From: an uncultured Clostridia bacterium
GTDB lineage: Bacteria; Bacillota; Clostridia; Oscillospirales; Oscillospiraceae
Direction of reading: 5' to 3'
Length of the DNA stretch: 29,235 bases
Assembly: GCA_937894515.1 (NCBI GenBank)
Contig: CALCRH010000082.1
Coordinates: 1 to 29,235 of the forward strand
The notes below the pieces were generated by a model that saw only the letters and a list, made by a program, of their open reading frames with translations, made no database searches and was not told where the DNA came from. The position numbers and the translations under genes are program-made. Shown piece after piece: positions 14,909 to 24,637 of the stretch (position 1 is its first letter; every line of letters begins with the position of its first letter).

Positions 14909-16240
14909 TTACAGTCTCCAGAAACGCATACCGGAGGCCTGAAGCTCGTCCATACGATAAAGGCTCTTCACATCCACCAGGACTTTTTCTTCATCAGTCA
15001 AATCATTTTTAAACAGTTCTTTCAGCTGCATCATAGACATAGAGCGGAACTCGTTATGTCCCACCGCAACGATAACGCAGTCCGCCTTTGGTAGCTCTGC
15101 AAATGGCACCAGATCCACGCCGTACTCATGCTTGGCCACGGCAACATCTGCCCAAGGATCGGTCACGATAGGGTTGATTTCAAATTCTTTCAAGCGGTTG
15201 ATAATATCCACTACCTTGCTGTTGCGGGTATCGGGGCAGTTCTCTTTGAACGTAATACCCAACACCACCACGGTGGCTTTCTTGGGAGCCATGCCTGCCT
15301 CAATCATTTCTTTAATGGCAGCATCCGCCACGAAAGCGCCCATACTGTCGTTGACCTTGCGGCCGTTAAGGATGATCTGGCTATGATAGCCCAACTTCTC
15401 CGCCGCGTTGGTCAGATAGTAGGGATCTACGCCGATGCAATGACCGCCCACCAGACCGGGTTTGAAACCCAAAGCGTTCCACTTGGTATTCATACCCGCC
15501 AGCACCTCATCGGTATCGATGTGCAGTCTGTCACAAATCATGGCGATTTCGTTCATGAAAGCGATGTTGATGTCACGCTGGCTGTTCTCCACCACCTTGA
15601 CCGCCTCGGCGGTCTTGATATTGGACACCATAAATGTACCTGCTTTGATAACAATATTGTAAACTTTCTGAATTTCCTCGGCAGTTTCCTTGTCCATACC
15701 GGAAACAACTTTCACGATGGTAGGAAGTCTATGGATATAGTCACCGGGGTTAATGCGCTCGGGAGAATAGCCAATTTTCCAGTCAACACCGCACTTCAAA
15801 CCGGATTCCTTTTCGATGATGGGGATGCACACATCCTCGGTAACGCCGGGATAGACGGTGGACTCAAAAACCACGATGGTGCCGGGAGTCAGGTTTTGAC
15901 CCACAGTCTTGGACGCTCCCTCGATAGGGCGCAGGTCAGGGCTGTTATCATCTTTTACGGGGGTGGGTACTGCCACGATGATGAACTTTGCCTCACGGAG
16001 GCGCTTGGGGGCAAACGTAAAGTCTACCTTTGTTGTCTTGATTGCCTCGCCAACTTCATTGGTAGAATCAATGCCGTTTTTGTACTCATTGACCCGCTTT
16101 TCATTGATATCAAAACCGATGACATTGATGTGCTTGGCAAACTCCACGGCGATGGGCATTCCCACATAGCCCAAACCAACCAGTGCCAGCTTTTCCTTCC
16201 CCGCAATCAAACCGGAATATATGGTGTTAAAGGTTGTCAT
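14909..16240 (-). CDS. UDP-N-acetylhexosamine 6-dehydrogenase (WbpA/TviB-like)
   Basis: The 443-residue enzyme belongs to the UDP-glucose/UDP-ManNAc dehydrogenase family. LALVGLGYVGMPIA (18-31) is the NAD-binding GxGxxG. ESTVYPG (126-132) and YSPERINPGD (158-167) are substrate-site motifs, and GGHCIGVDPYY carries the catalytic Cys268. SPERINPGD and SQRDINIAFMNE resemble the TviB/WbpO/WbpA branch that oxidises UDP-GlcNAc or UDP-GalNAc to the uronic acid. With the WbpE-like and WlbA-like genes it would open a UDP-GlcNAc3NAcA pathway. AAGGAG lies 8 bases from the ATG. Confidence 0.88.
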   Translation of the reverse strand: MTTFNTIYSGLIAGKEKLALVGLGYVGMPIAVEFAKHINVIGFDINEKRVNEYKNGIDSTNEVGEAIKTTKVDFTFAPKRLREAKFIIVAVPTPVKDDNSPDLRPIEGASKTVGQNLTPGTIVVFESTVYPGVTEDVCIPIIEKESGLKCGVDWKIGYSPERINPGDYIHRLPTIVKVVSGMDKETAEEIQKVYNIVIKAGTFMVSNIKTAEAVKVVENSQRDINIAFMNEIAMICDRLHIDTDEVLAGMNTKWNALGFKPGLVGGHCIGVDPYYLTNAAEKLGYHSQIILNGRKVNDSMGAFVADAAIKEMIEAGMAPKKATVVVLGITFKENCPDTRNSKVVDIINRLKEFEINPIVTDPWADVAVAKHEYGVDLVPFAELPKADCVIVAVGHNEFRSMSMMQLKELFKNDLTDEEKVLVDVKSLYRMDELQASGMRFWRL

Positions 16241-16283
16241 ATGTATTTCTCCTTGGTGAATGAGATATTATTATGAATCGGGA

Positions 16284-17786
16284 CTATCCCCGTTTCCTTC
16301 TGAATTCTTTGAACAATATTGGTGCGGCTGTCAGCGCATATCCTCCGCCCGCCAGCAAGGTAATCAACATAAAGCGCAGAAAAGCACCCATTCCGGAAAA
16401 CTGCGTCTGCCCCCAGAGTGCCAGCAGAACGCATACAGTTCCCCCCGCAAGCCACCATGGCAAATGGCACCAAATTCTTTTAAGCTGTAACTCCTTCGCC
16501 TGTTTTTTTGCTGAGATCACATTCAAGACTGCTGAAATCAATTCTGCCGCACTACTCGCCAGCGTAACGCCGAAGATTCCCAATGGCTTATAAAGCAGTA
16601 GACTCAGCAGAATGTTCCCTCCGATACCAATACTGTTATTGATCATTGGCCATTTCGTATTGTTATGACCATATTGTAAGCGGCTAAACACCGACTTAAC
16701 AGCAGTCGGGACAAATGAAAAAGCATATCCAGCCAATGCATATCCAGCGCCAATAGCTGCCTCTTCATCAAAGGCCCCCCGCAGAAAAACGGCCGATACA
16801 ATGTCCTTTGAACAGACAACTGTTATAATGGAAATAGGGAGAAAAATAAAAATTAGTCGTTCAACAGCACGAATTGAAAAGTCTGCTGCCTCCCGTCGAT
16901 TTCCGGCAGCCACGTTTTGGGAAAGCCTTGTGTAGAGCACCGAGCAAACGGTGCCGATAATCGTTGCTACAAAATTCGATAATGTCGCGCCGTATCCCAT
17001 AGCGGTAACTGTACCTGGTGCCATTCCAGATACAATGATTTTGTCAACTTGCTGATTGACAAAAATAGCGGCATAACCGAGAAGCAGGGGGCCAAGCATC
17101 CGCAACATGGCCCTCAAGGAATCGCTGAGTTCCGGCAGTCCTTTCTCAATCCGCCAATAATTTCTTGACCAAATGCTCAGAGATACAACGTTGACCAGCG
17201 GATAAAGGATAAAGCACACCGCCAGCGTATTCGGCCCCCACAAGCTTCCGAAAAACACGGTCAAGGCAATGTTAATAATACTCTGGTTGCAGCCAATTAG
17301 CTGTCCCGGCCAAAATTTCTCATTTGCATTCAAAAGCGCATGGAAAATGGCCTGTAGGGTAAACAGCAACAGTACTGGTGCGAAAATCCGCAGATAGATC
17401 GCCAGGCGTCCTGACAGTTCCGCCGTATATGTAGGGGCAATGATTCTGCTAAGTACAGGGGCCAGCAAAATAATAATTCCTACTAACCCCGCAGAAATTA
17501 AGGGAAACAGCTTCAGTGCATCAGAAACGAATTTTCGGTTCTCCGCTTCACTCCGACTTTTTGCCTGAAGATAGATTGGGACAAATGCGGTGATTAGTGT
17601 TTGAACGATTACATATTCAATATTAGCCGTGAGACCTTCTGCCAAAGAGATTAAATCTGTTTCTATTGTAGCACCGTATGCACCGGCAACAACGATTTGC
17701 TTGACAAAGCCCAAAGCCTTACCCAAAAAAACAATGCTGGTCACCGAAAACAGTGTTTTCAGAAGAGAATTTTTCTTTTTCAGCAC
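16284..17786 (-). CDS. MurJ/MviN-like lipid-linked oligosaccharide flippase (probable Wzx role)
   Basis: The 500-residue protein has about 13-14 membrane helices and the MurJ/MviN pattern: an N-terminal LGFVKQIVVAGAYGATIETD, then IVQTLITAFVPIYL, and FSRLQYGHNN in the later half. MurJ flips lipid II. In a polysaccharide operon next to a Wzy-like polymerase, such proteins usually export undecaprenyl-linked repeat units, so I infer the Wzx role. It begins with GTG at 17786, with GAGGAG 6 bases upstream, 3 bases after the polymerase stop codon. No adjacent peptidoglycan genes are seen. Confidence 0.85.
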   Translation of the reverse strand: MLKKKNSLLKTLFSVTSIVFLGKALGFVKQIVVAGAYGATIETDLISLAEGLTANIEYVIVQTLITAFVPIYLQAKSRSEAENRKFVSDALKLFPLISAGLVGIIILLAPVLSRIIAPTYTAELSGRLAIYLRIFAPVLLLFTLQAIFHALLNANEKFWPGQLIGCNQSIINIALTVFFGSLWGPNTLAVCFILYPLVNVVSLSIWSRNYWRIEKGLPELSDSLRAMLRMLGPLLLGYAAIFVNQQVDKIIVSGMAPGTVTAMGYGATLSNFVATIIGTVCSVLYTRLSQNVAAGNRREAADFSIRAVERLIFIFLPISIITVVCSKDIVSAVFLRGAFDEEAAIGAGYALAGYAFSFVPTAVKSVFSRLQYGHNNTKWPMINNSIGIGGNILLSLLLYKPLGIFGVTLASSAAELISAVLNVISAKKQAKELQLKRIWCHLPWWLAGGTVCVLLALWGQTQFSGMGAFLRFMLITLLAGGGYALTAAPILFKEFRRKRG

Positions 17787-17789
17787 AAT

Positions 17790-18974
17790 TCACTCCTCAA
17801 GGCTCCTGTCCATTCTTCGTTTTTGTATCCCTCTGATACACATCGCCAGCAGCATAAAAAACTGTAACGACTTGATAAAAGAACCAGACAACTGTAATTC
17901 CACCAATACTGTAATCAAAATTGCCGACAGCCTCCGCTCTCCCTCGTCTTCAGTCGACAAATTGCGCAGACTCGTGTAAAGGATGAGAATAAGGCAGAGG
18001 CAACCGATAGGAATCCCAAAAGAGAGCATCAATTCAATCTCAAGGTTATGTGGATAGGAACTATACATCCATCCGCCGGCAATACCGAAACCAAACCATG
18101 GCCTCTGCCTAATCAACTTCAAATAGTCCGAATAAATCCTCATCCGTCCTGAGTCTTGCCCAAACTCACCGGATAAAAACATTGAGAGCGTCCGGCTTTT
18201 CAGCCATTTGTCAGGCAAGTTACTAATTAGGAAATCAAGCGAATAATGAAGCAGCACAAGCAGCAAAGCGGTAGATAATACCAGGAACAGTTTCTTTCCC
18301 TTTGAAAAGCCGAAAGATGTGAGCATCTTGATAACAAAAAATGCCGCAATGCAAACAATCGGGCCGCGTGAGCCATACAGTACAATGGCAATTAAGTCAA
18401 TCAGGCAAATCGCAATGTCTACGATCTTTTTCTCCGAGAAGAAATGATCCAGACAGATCAACATTTGAAAAAGCAAATAGTAACCCAGAGACATCGAATA
18501 TGTTGCATCAGATACTTCCTTGAACGAAAAGGCAACATATAGCAGGAATATCTGCGTCGGATACGAATAAATGTACAGTTTTTTTAACAGTACTTCTATG
18601 GAATCAATATTTTTGACGCATAGCGCAATTGGAACATAGACAGCCAGCGTATTAAACACAATCGATTTGAATTCCGCATTCTGAGTTCCCTGCAGCCAGG
18701 TAAATAAAAACAACACCGAAAAAAGGAATTCATATGCCGCCAATTGAAGAATCTTTTTCCCTGTAATGGGCAGAAACGCAATCGCCAAAAACAGTGCCAG
18801 AATGCCTTTTGAAATCCATGACCATGCGTCAAAATCGCCCCATATCATTTTCACAGCTAAATTAAGCGCCGCAATCAGAAAATACCAACAGATAAAGTTT
18901 GAAATTCTTATATCTCTGCCCTTATCAGCATCTCCACCAATATGCACTTTTAAAGGAATTTGAACGGTCATCAT
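17790..18974 (-). CDS. O-antigen polymerase/ligase-like protein (Wzy role)
   Basis: The 394-residue protein has about 10-11 membrane helices and a large external loop. LYGSRGPIV (about residues 198-206) and RPWFGFGIAGG with YPHNLEIELMLSFG (about 290-320) are the pattern of the Wzy_C/O-antigen ligase superfamily; H and R residues in this loop are typically essential. It would join flipped repeat units on the outer membrane face. It sits immediately upstream of the flippase gene and its stop region contains that gene's ribosome binding site. Wzy proteins are very divergent, so linkage specificity cannot be inferred. Confidence 0.83.
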   Translation of the reverse strand: MMTVQIPLKVHIGGDADKGRDIRISNFICWYFLIAALNLAVKMIWGDFDAWSWISKGILALFLAIAFLPITGKKILQLAAYEFLFSVLFLFTWLQGTQNAEFKSIVFNTLAVYVPIALCVKNIDSIEVLLKKLYIYSYPTQIFLLYVAFSFKEVSDATYSMSLGYYLLFQMLICLDHFFSEKKIVDIAICLIDLIAIVLYGSRGPIVCIAAFFVIKMLTSFGFSKGKKLFLVLSTALLLVLLHYSLDFLISNLPDKWLKSRTLSMFLSGEFGQDSGRMRIYSDYLKLIRQRPWFGFGIAGGWMYSSYPHNLEIELMLSFGIPIGCLCLILILYTSLRNLSTEDEGERRLSAILITVLVELQLSGSFIKSLQFFMLLAMCIRGIQKRRMDRSLEE

Positions 18975-19000
18975 CTCTTATCACCTATCTGATAATAAAA

Positions 19001-20140
19001 CTAATAAAATGGCAAAAATGCTCTTTTTTCCTCCACTATCTCCTCATACAACTTCAGTAGTTTCTTCTCTTCCGTGCTCCAGTTGAACTCCTGTTCCACG
19101 GCGCGGCGTCCGTTCTCTCCCATACGCCGTGCTTCCTCTGGGTTGTCCAACAGGTAACGGATAGCATCGGCAATCTCGTCCACATTTTCAGGATCGACAC
19201 AGATGCCGAATTGATACTCTGCCATAACTTTCTCGTTATAATCAGACTTCGTAAGTATGACAGGTAGCCCCAACGCCATATACTCATAGACCTTTGTCGC
19301 AAGATTATCGAATTGATTATACTGGCCCACATTCAATATATTAGCCATACCGATTTGGCAGTGCTGCAATAAGTCACATACCTCTTGCCGATTAAGTACA
19401 CCTCGGTAATCTACCGCGTGATACTCCGGCAGTTGTTCCAGTTCTTTTCGATAATTCTCCGAAGAAAACTTTCCACCCAAGTAGGCAGTCGCTTGACTTT
19501 TGCACGCTGCTTTAATCAAATGAGTAATTCCTCGCGAGTATTCTAACTCACCAACATAAACAATACTGCGTTCTTTCTTTTGAATGCTTAGATCATATCG
19601 ATCGTACAGTTCTTCCAACAACGGTACGTTATTCACAGTTGCGATATGTCTACATTGTCCCTCAAAGGGATGCCGCCCCTCTTTTAAGCAGGGAAATATG
19701 ACCGCATCTATTCTCTTCAAGACATATCCTTCATATTTCGAATATATCTTTCCAATCAATTTCGCATAATGCGCCGGAAGATAACTTTTTTGTTTTATCA
19801 AGGTTGAATAGTGCTCGTGGCTATCAAAAATAACCTTTTTCCCTTTTCGCTTCAACTTCAAGCCATAAGGCAGCAATTCTGGATCATGAATATGATAGAT
19901 ATCGCAGTCCAACTCTAAAGCTTTGCGGTAAACTCTCTTCGCTCCCTGTGTCATTCGCTTCAAGCGATTACCAGGAATCTCGCCCACACCGACGATATGA
20001 ACACCGCTTTTCTCATAGCTCTCGCCGCGCTCTACCAAGTAGACCTCATAACCGGCTTTCGCAAGAGAAACACATTCCTTGTGAAATATTCGAACATCCT
20101 CTACACCGTGGACACTGCTCATATGGCAAACTTTTATCAT
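19001..20140 (-). CDS. GT4-family glycosyltransferase
   Basis: The 379-residue GT-B enzyme starts MIKVCHMSSVHGVEDVRIFHKE. The N-terminal half has YHIHDPELLPYGL and FDSHEHY, the C-terminal half has IVYVGELEYSRGI and KVYEYMALGLPVI, the E-x-x-(A)-x-G-x-P motif that holds the nucleotide sugar. GENGRRAVEQEFNW closes the domain. It probably acts at the cytoplasmic membrane face, adding one of the locus sugars to undecaprenyl-linked oligosaccharide. The start has GAGGAG 7 bases upstream. Donor and linkage are unknown. Confidence 0.87.
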   Translation of the reverse strand: MIKVCHMSSVHGVEDVRIFHKECVSLAKAGYEVYLVERGESYEKSGVHIVGVGEIPGNRLKRMTQGAKRVYRKALELDCDIYHIHDPELLPYGLKLKRKGKKVIFDSHEHYSTLIKQKSYLPAHYAKLIGKIYSKYEGYVLKRIDAVIFPCLKEGRHPFEGQCRHIATVNNVPLLEELYDRYDLSIQKKERSIVYVGELEYSRGITHLIKAACKSQATAYLGGKFSSENYRKELEQLPEYHAVDYRGVLNRQEVCDLLQHCQIGMANILNVGQYNQFDNLATKVYEYMALGLPVILTKSDYNEKVMAEYQFGICVDPENVDEIADAIRYLLDNPEEARRMGENGRRAVEQEFNWSTEEKKLLKLYEEIVEEKRAFLPFY

Positions 20141-20175
20141 TGTTCCGCTCCTCGTACGATATTAACTAACTCTAT

Positions 20176-21201
20176 TTATCTATCACCGTACATCTTTTCA
20201 TAGTATTTCATATAATCACCGGAGGTACACTCGTCCATCCAGTCCATGTGGTCTCTGTACCACTGGATGGTCAATTTGATGCCATCTGCAAACATCGTGG
20301 TCGGCCCCCAGCCAAGTTCTTTATTGGCTTTTCTCGGATCGATAGCATAACGCTGGTCGTGGCCTTTCCGATCTGCCACATATGTGATAAGGTTCTCCGG
20401 CTTGCCCAACTCCTGCAAAATCATCTTCACAATCTCGATATTCGCCTTCTCATTATGGCCGCCCAAATTGTAGATCTCGCCCACGCGGCCCTTTTCCAAC
20501 ACCGCCAAAATACCGTAGCAATGATCCTTCACATAGAGCCAATCCCGCACGTTCAAGCCTTCACCGTAAACTGGCAGAGCCTTATCGTGGCTTGCGTTAT
20601 TGATCATCAGCGGAATCAATTTCTCCGGGAACTGATAAGGACCGTAGTTATTAGAGCAGCGGGAGATGGTCACAGGCAGACCGTAAGTCCGGTAATACGC
20701 CAACGCCAGCAAGTCGGCAGATGCTTTGGATGTACTGTACGGGCTGGAAGTGTGGATAGGTGTGTCCTCATGGAAAAAGAGATCAGGTCGATCCAGTGGT
20801 AGGTCACCATACACCTCATCGGTACCCACTTGATGGAACCGTTCCACACCATACTTTCGGCAGGCATCCATCATCACCTGCGTACCGAGGATGTTGGTCT
20901 CCAAGAAAATCCCGGGATTCTCGATGGAGCGATCCACATGGCTCTCGGCTGCGAAGTTTACCACTATATCTGGATGTTCAGTTTCAAAAATCTTAAAAAT
21001 ACCCTCCCGATTCTGGATGTTCTCTTTGTAAAACACGAAATTATCGTGTTGCATAGCATCGCTTAAGGTATGTATATTCGCCGCGTAGGTCAGTGCATCC
21101 ACACAGACCACCCGCCAGTCTGGGCGTTCCTCCAACAGCATGTATACAAAGTTTGAACCGATAAATCCGGCACCACCGGTCACAAGAATCGTCTTTCTCA
21201 T
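20176..21201 (-). CDS. rfbB: dTDP-glucose 4,6-dehydratase
   Basis: The 341-residue extended SDR enzyme starts MRKTILVTGGAGFIGSNF (NAD-binding GxxGxxG). GTDEVYGD (126-133) holds the Thr-Asp-Glu catalytic set and Tyr155-x3-Lys159 is the SDR pair. It converts dTDP-glucose to dTDP-4-keto-6-deoxyglucose. I use ATG 21201, which has AGAGG 6 bases upstream; the in-frame ATG at 21207 would abut the site. It follows rfbA by 11 bases. No RmlC or RmlD is present, so the product is not headed for rhamnose within this locus. Confidence 0.95.
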   Translation of the reverse strand: MRKTILVTGGAGFIGSNFVYMLLEERPDWRVVCVDALTYAANIHTLSDAMQHDNFVFYKENIQNREGIFKIFETEHPDIVVNFAAESHVDRSIENPGIFLETNILGTQVMMDACRKYGVERFHQVGTDEVYGDLPLDRPDLFFHEDTPIHTSSPYSTSKASADLLALAYYRTYGLPVTISRCSNNYGPYQFPEKLIPLMINNASHDKALPVYGEGLNVRDWLYVKDHCYGILAVLEKGRVGEIYNLGGHNEKANIEIVKMILQELGKPENLITYVADRKGHDQRYAIDPRKANKELGWGPTTMFADGIKLTIQWYRDHMDWMDECTSGDYMKYYEKMYGDR

Positions 21202-21212
21202 AATCATCCTCT

Positions 21213-22097
21213 TTAATATCGCATTGTGCCGTCTGCCACTTTGCGAAGATGCTCTCCATAGGGCGATTTCCCATATTTTTCCGCAGAGGTAAGTAGTTCT
21301 TCATTTGTAATCCAACCTTTTCTGTACGCGATTTCCTCCGGAGCAGAGATCTTGACACCCTGCCGTTTTTCCACCATCTGTACAAACGAAGCAGCATCAA
21401 TGAGGCTATCAACCGTTCCCGTATCCAACCAGGCAAATCCACGGCCGAGAATTTGTGCTTTCAGCCGTTTTTCCTGCAAATATATATCATTCAGCGTCGT
21501 GATTTCCAGTTCACCGCGCTGTGACGGTCTGACTTCCTTTGCCTTCTTTGAAACGCCGGTGGGATAGAAATATAGGCCTGTGATACAGTAATTGCTCTTC
21601 GGATTCTGAGGCTTTTCCTCCACCGAGAGGATATTCCAGTCTTTATCGAATTCCATAATTCCAAAACGTTCCGGATCATTCACATAATAGCCGAATATTG
21701 TCGCCATCCCGTGTTCGGCATTTTCGACAGCAGTTTTCAGGGACACCGAAAAACCTCCGCCGTAAAATATGTTATCACCCAGGATCATAGCGCAGGCATC
21801 CTCACCAATAAAGTCCTCTCCGATGATGAATGCCTGTGCAAGACCATCCGGAGCTGGCTGCACTTTGTAAGACAGGTTCACCCCAAAATGATGCCCGTCT
21901 CCCAACAATCTTTCAAAATTCGGCAGATCCGTAGGCGTAGAGATGATAAGAATATCCTTGATCCCGGCAAGCATCAGGGTAGAGAGTGGATAATAGATCA
22001 TCGGCTTATCAAAAACCGGCAGCAATTGCTTACTTGTCACCATTGTCAGCGGATAAAGACGCGTCCCCGCACCTCCCGCAAGAATAATCCCCTTCAT
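21213..22097 (-). CDS. rfbA: Glucose-1-phosphate thymidylyltransferase
   Basis: The 294-residue enzyme has the normal RmlA length. MKGIILAGGAGTRLYPLT is the nucleotide-binding start (G-G-x-G-T-R). KQLLPVFDKPMIYYPLSTLM and ILGDNIFYG are further RmlA hallmarks, and LDTGT near residue 220 is conserved. It makes dTDP-glucose from dTTP and glucose-1-phosphate. ATG 22097 has GGTGG 8 bases upstream, better than the GTG at 22109. The next gene upstream ends at 22099, so the pair is tightly linked. Confidence 0.95.
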   Translation of the reverse strand: MKGIILAGGAGTRLYPLTMVTSKQLLPVFDKPMIYYPLSTLMLAGIKDILIISTPTDLPNFERLLGDGHHFGVNLSYKVQPAPDGLAQAFIIGEDFIGEDACAMILGDNIFYGGGFSVSLKTAVENAEHGMATIFGYYVNDPERFGIMEFDKDWNILSVEEKPQNPKSNYCITGLYFYPTGVSKKAKEVRPSQRGELEITTLNDIYLQEKRLKAQILGRGFAWLDTGTVDSLIDAASFVQMVEKRQGVKISAPEEIAYRKGWITNEELLTSAEKYGKSPYGEHLRKVADGTMRY

Positions 22098-22098
22098 A

Positions 22099-22539
22099 TT
22101 ATTTACCACCTATATATTTTTTGAACGCATCATAGTCTCTGATATAATCCTTCTCCTGGTAATAATCAGATGCTGCAACACATAGAACGGAGTCTTTTTG
22201 ACTCCAAAGCATCTCTCTCCATGTGGGGCGTTCGATTACCACGCCGATCGATGGATCAGACAGTTCCACTTCGCCGCGTCCACACTCATTTTCCAAAAGT
22301 AGTCGAATCTTTCCGTAAGGGCAAAACAGTAATTGTTTCAGTTCTTTGTGTGCATGGAAACCTCTCTGGGTTCCCTCGGGGACCTTTGAAATGTAATAGA
22401 TCCTTTTCACATCGAAGGGAATATCCCTGTTTGCTTCAAAAAACGATAACTCACCGGCATCTGCCGTCGGTATTGTTTTGATAGGAATGATTTTGCATCC
22501 CGCTACGGTTTCTCTTGTATCAAGGCTATCGTCTTTCAA
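22099..22539 (-). CDS. dTDP-4-keto-6-deoxyhexose 3,4-ketoisomerase (FdtA/QdtA/WxcM-like)
   Basis: With the TTG start at 22539 the protein is 146 residues, close to FdtA (about 140). A perfect AGGAGG lies 9 bases upstream of that TTG; the in-frame ATG at 22560 and the opening at 22641 lack sites. It is a small cupin: FDVKRIYYI, RGFHAHKELKQLL with the catalytic-type histidines, and AASDYYQEKDYIRDYDAF, a near-diagnostic ending. It moves the keto group of dTDP-4-keto-6-deoxyglucose from C4 to C3, ready for amination. Whether the C4 configuration is galacto (Fuc3N) or gluco (Qui3N) cannot be decided from sequence. Confidence 0.85.
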   Translation of the reverse strand: MKDDSLDTRETVAGCKIIPIKTIPTADAGELSFFEANRDIPFDVKRIYYISKVPEGTQRGFHAHKELKQLLFCPYGKIRLLLENECGRGEVELSDPSIGVVIERPTWREMLWSQKDSVLCVAASDYYQEKDYIRDYDAFKKYIGGK

Positions 22540-22663
22540 AACGGATTTCCTCCTACTCATATTGATAATCGGTAAAACTCCAAAAATTGGCTTCTTTTCC
22601 AATGTGTTCTTATAAGACTTTGGAAAACCAATGAAACACAATTCAATCGTATCTTTCTTGCAT

Positions 22664-23530
22664 CTATTTCAACGTGTCAATTGAATACCGCCCTTTTTCG
22701 TCTACACTAAGCGATGCATACCATGCGGCAAAATTGCTGTCTTTCCACGGCATAAAATTATCAAAATTGTGTCTCCACGGATACACGCTCTGTCCCGTTA
22801 TTTTACTTTTTATATTTCTCACATCTGATATAACCTTTGCTGGATTACCAATAACGACAGCATACTCCGGAACTGATTTTGTAACGATTGCACCGGCACC
22901 CACCAGCGCATCCTGCCCGATCTCAAGGCCAGGTAAAAGAATTGAACCAGTCGCCACAATAGCAAACGGGTGGATATGAACACCAAAAAAATTTTCTGAT
23001 GGAGGTGTAGGATCGTTAGTCAATACGACATAGGGAAATATCCACACAAAATCATCAATCACAGAAAGCTGTCCTATATGTACATTGCTGTGGAGTCTTA
23101 CATAATTCCCAATTCTGCAATTTCCCTGAATATCAGATAATGTACCTAAACTCACATGGCTGCCAATCATCGCCTTCTCCCTGACAGTCACATGATGGCC
23201 CGTCTGAAATCCTTCACCGATGGTTGAACCCGCATAGATCACAGTACCGCTTCTGATGAGCGCATCATCGCCAATCCGTAGCGGATGTATATGCGGTTCT
23301 CTGTCAATGCAAAAATCCATCCAATATTCGCCAATGATGCAATTGGCTCCGATGAACGCATTATCTCCCAAGACCGTATTACTGCGGATGATTGTATTGC
23401 AGTCAATAAATACATTATTTCCCAGGGTTACATTATCTTCTATAATACAATTATGACCTATTTCAACATTAGTTCCTATATTGACATTATTACCAATGTA
23501 AAAATTCCTACCGGCTTTTTCTTCTCCCAT
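22664..23530 (-). CDS. Hexapeptide-repeat N-acetyltransferase, FdtC/QdtC-like
   Basis: The 288-residue protein is a left-handed beta-helix built of hexapeptide turns (IGNNVNIGTNVEIGHNC onward) over residues ~10-215, ending VVIGNPAKVI plus a C-terminal extension. TGHHVTVREKAMIG (about 116-129) fits the active-site His region of QdtC/WlbB-type enzymes. HSNVHIG and LTNDPTPPSENF are further shared features. It would acetylate the 3-amino group of dTDP-Fuc3N or dTDP-Qui3N. It starts directly after the aminotransferase stop (adjacent bases), indicating coupling. Confidence 0.8.
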   Translation of the reverse strand: MGEEKAGRNFYIGNNVNIGTNVEIGHNCIIEDNVTLGNNVFIDCNTIIRSNTVLGDNAFIGANCIIGEYWMDFCIDREPHIHPLRIGDDALIRSGTVIYAGSTIGEGFQTGHHVTVREKAMIGSHVSLGTLSDIQGNCRIGNYVRLHSNVHIGQLSVIDDFVWIFPYVVLTNDPTPPSENFFGVHIHPFAIVATGSILLPGLEIGQDALVGAGAIVTKSVPEYAVVIGNPAKVISDVRNIKSKITGQSVYPWRHNFDNFMPWKDSNFAAWYASLSVDEKGRYSIDTLK

Positions 23531-24637
23531 TTACTCTTCTCCCTCAAAACGATTCACCGTGTCAATCACATACTGTATCTCTTCCTCAGTCATTCCATAG
23601 TACATAGGCAAATCCAGTTCCGTATCGCTGATCTCCTCCGCGATTGGCAAAGCGCCTCTTGAGAGTCCCAGCTCCCGATAACATTCCTGCAAATGGATGG
23701 GAATCGGATAATGCTTGTTTGTCCCGATGCCATGCTGCCGGAGATACTGCTCAAGTTCATCACGTCTCTTACAGCGAATGCCGAAGATATGCCAGACGTG
23801 GGTATTACCCAGCATTACTTTCGGGAGGATCACCGCTGGATGTCGAATCCCATTCAAATACCGCTCTGCCGTTCTCTGCCGGTCTGCGTTCATTCTGTCC
23901 AGATGAGGCAATTTGGTGGACAAGAATGCCGCTTGTAATTCGTCCAACCTGGAATTATTGCCCTGATAAATATGGTGGTACTTATAGTCAGAACCATAAT
24001 TGCTCAACGCTCTCACCTTGTCTGCAATATCTTTTCGGTTTGTAATCAGTGCACCCGCATCGCCCAGTGCCCCCAGATTTTTGCCCGGATAAAAACTGAA
24101 TCCTGCCGCATCTCCGAAAGTTCCCACTTTTTTCCCCTTATAGGTAGCACCGTGAGCCTGTGCACAGTCCTCCACAACATAGAGGCCATACCTCCTCGAT
24201 GTTTCCATGATAAGATCCATATCGCAGGCCTGTCCATACAGGTGGACGGGAATCACAGCCTTTGTCTTTTCAGTTATTTTTTCCTCGATCCGGGCCGGAT
24301 CCATGTTGAACGTATTTATTTCCGGTTCCACAAGAATCGGTGTCGCCCCTACATAGGTCACCGCCAGCGCCGTCGCGATAAATGTATTGGACGGAACCAG
24401 TACCTCATCTCCCGGTCCTATATTTAGTGTTTTTAATGCCAGCATCAAGGCATCCAGTCCGTTGCCCGTACCAACGCAATACTCTACGCCACAATATGAG
24501 GCAAATGCCGCCTCAAATGCGGCATCCTCTTCTCCGCCAATGTACCAACTGCGGGTAAAAACTCTATCAAAAGCTTCTCTTAGAGCCTCATTAAGCTCTC
24601 TTTCCATAGGAAGAAATGACACGAAAGGTATTTTCAT
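23531..24637 (-). CDS. DegT/DnrJ/EryC1/StrS aminotransferase, FdtB/QdtB-like
   Basis: The 368-residue PLP enzyme has VGTGNGLDALMLAL (55-68), VVEDCAQAHGA with Asp157, and GFSFYPGKNLGALGDAGA with Lys186 as the Schiff-base lysine. FYPGKNLGALGDAGA is typical of FdtB/QdtB/DesV 3-aminotransferases. It would aminate dTDP-3-keto-6-deoxyhexose using glutamate. AAGGAG lies 7 bases from the ATG, and the ATG overlaps the stop of an upstream gene remnant as ATGA. It is clearly diverged from the aminotransferase at 11845, consistent with a different sugar. Confidence 0.87.
   Translation of the reverse strand: MKIPFVSFLPMERELNEALREAFDRVFTRSWYIGGEEDAAFEAAFASYCGVEYCVGTGNGLDALMLALKTLNIGPGDEVLVPSNTFIATALAVTYVGATPILVEPEINTFNMDPARIEEKITEKTKAVIPVHLYGQACDMDLIMETSRRYGLYVVEDCAQAHGATYKGKKVGTFGDAAGFSFYPGKNLGALGDAGALITNRKDIADKVRALSNYGSDYKYHHIYQGNNSRLDELQAAFLSTKLPHLDRMNADRQRTAERYLNGIRHPAVILPKVMLGNTHVWHIFGIRCKRRDELEQYLRQHGIGTNKHYPIPIHLQECYRELGLSRGALPIAEEISDTELDLPMYYGMTEEEIQYVIDTVNRFEGEE

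Noticed and set aside
15128..16276. Plus-strand open frame of 382 codons
   Set aside because: It is wholly antisense to the UDP-sugar 6-dehydrogenase, whose motifs are complete; the His- and Asn-rich translation is typical of a shadow.
20176..22097. A complete dTDP-rhamnose pathway
   Set aside because: RmlA and RmlB are present but RmlC and RmlD are not; a 3,4-ketoisomerase and an aminotransferase follow instead.
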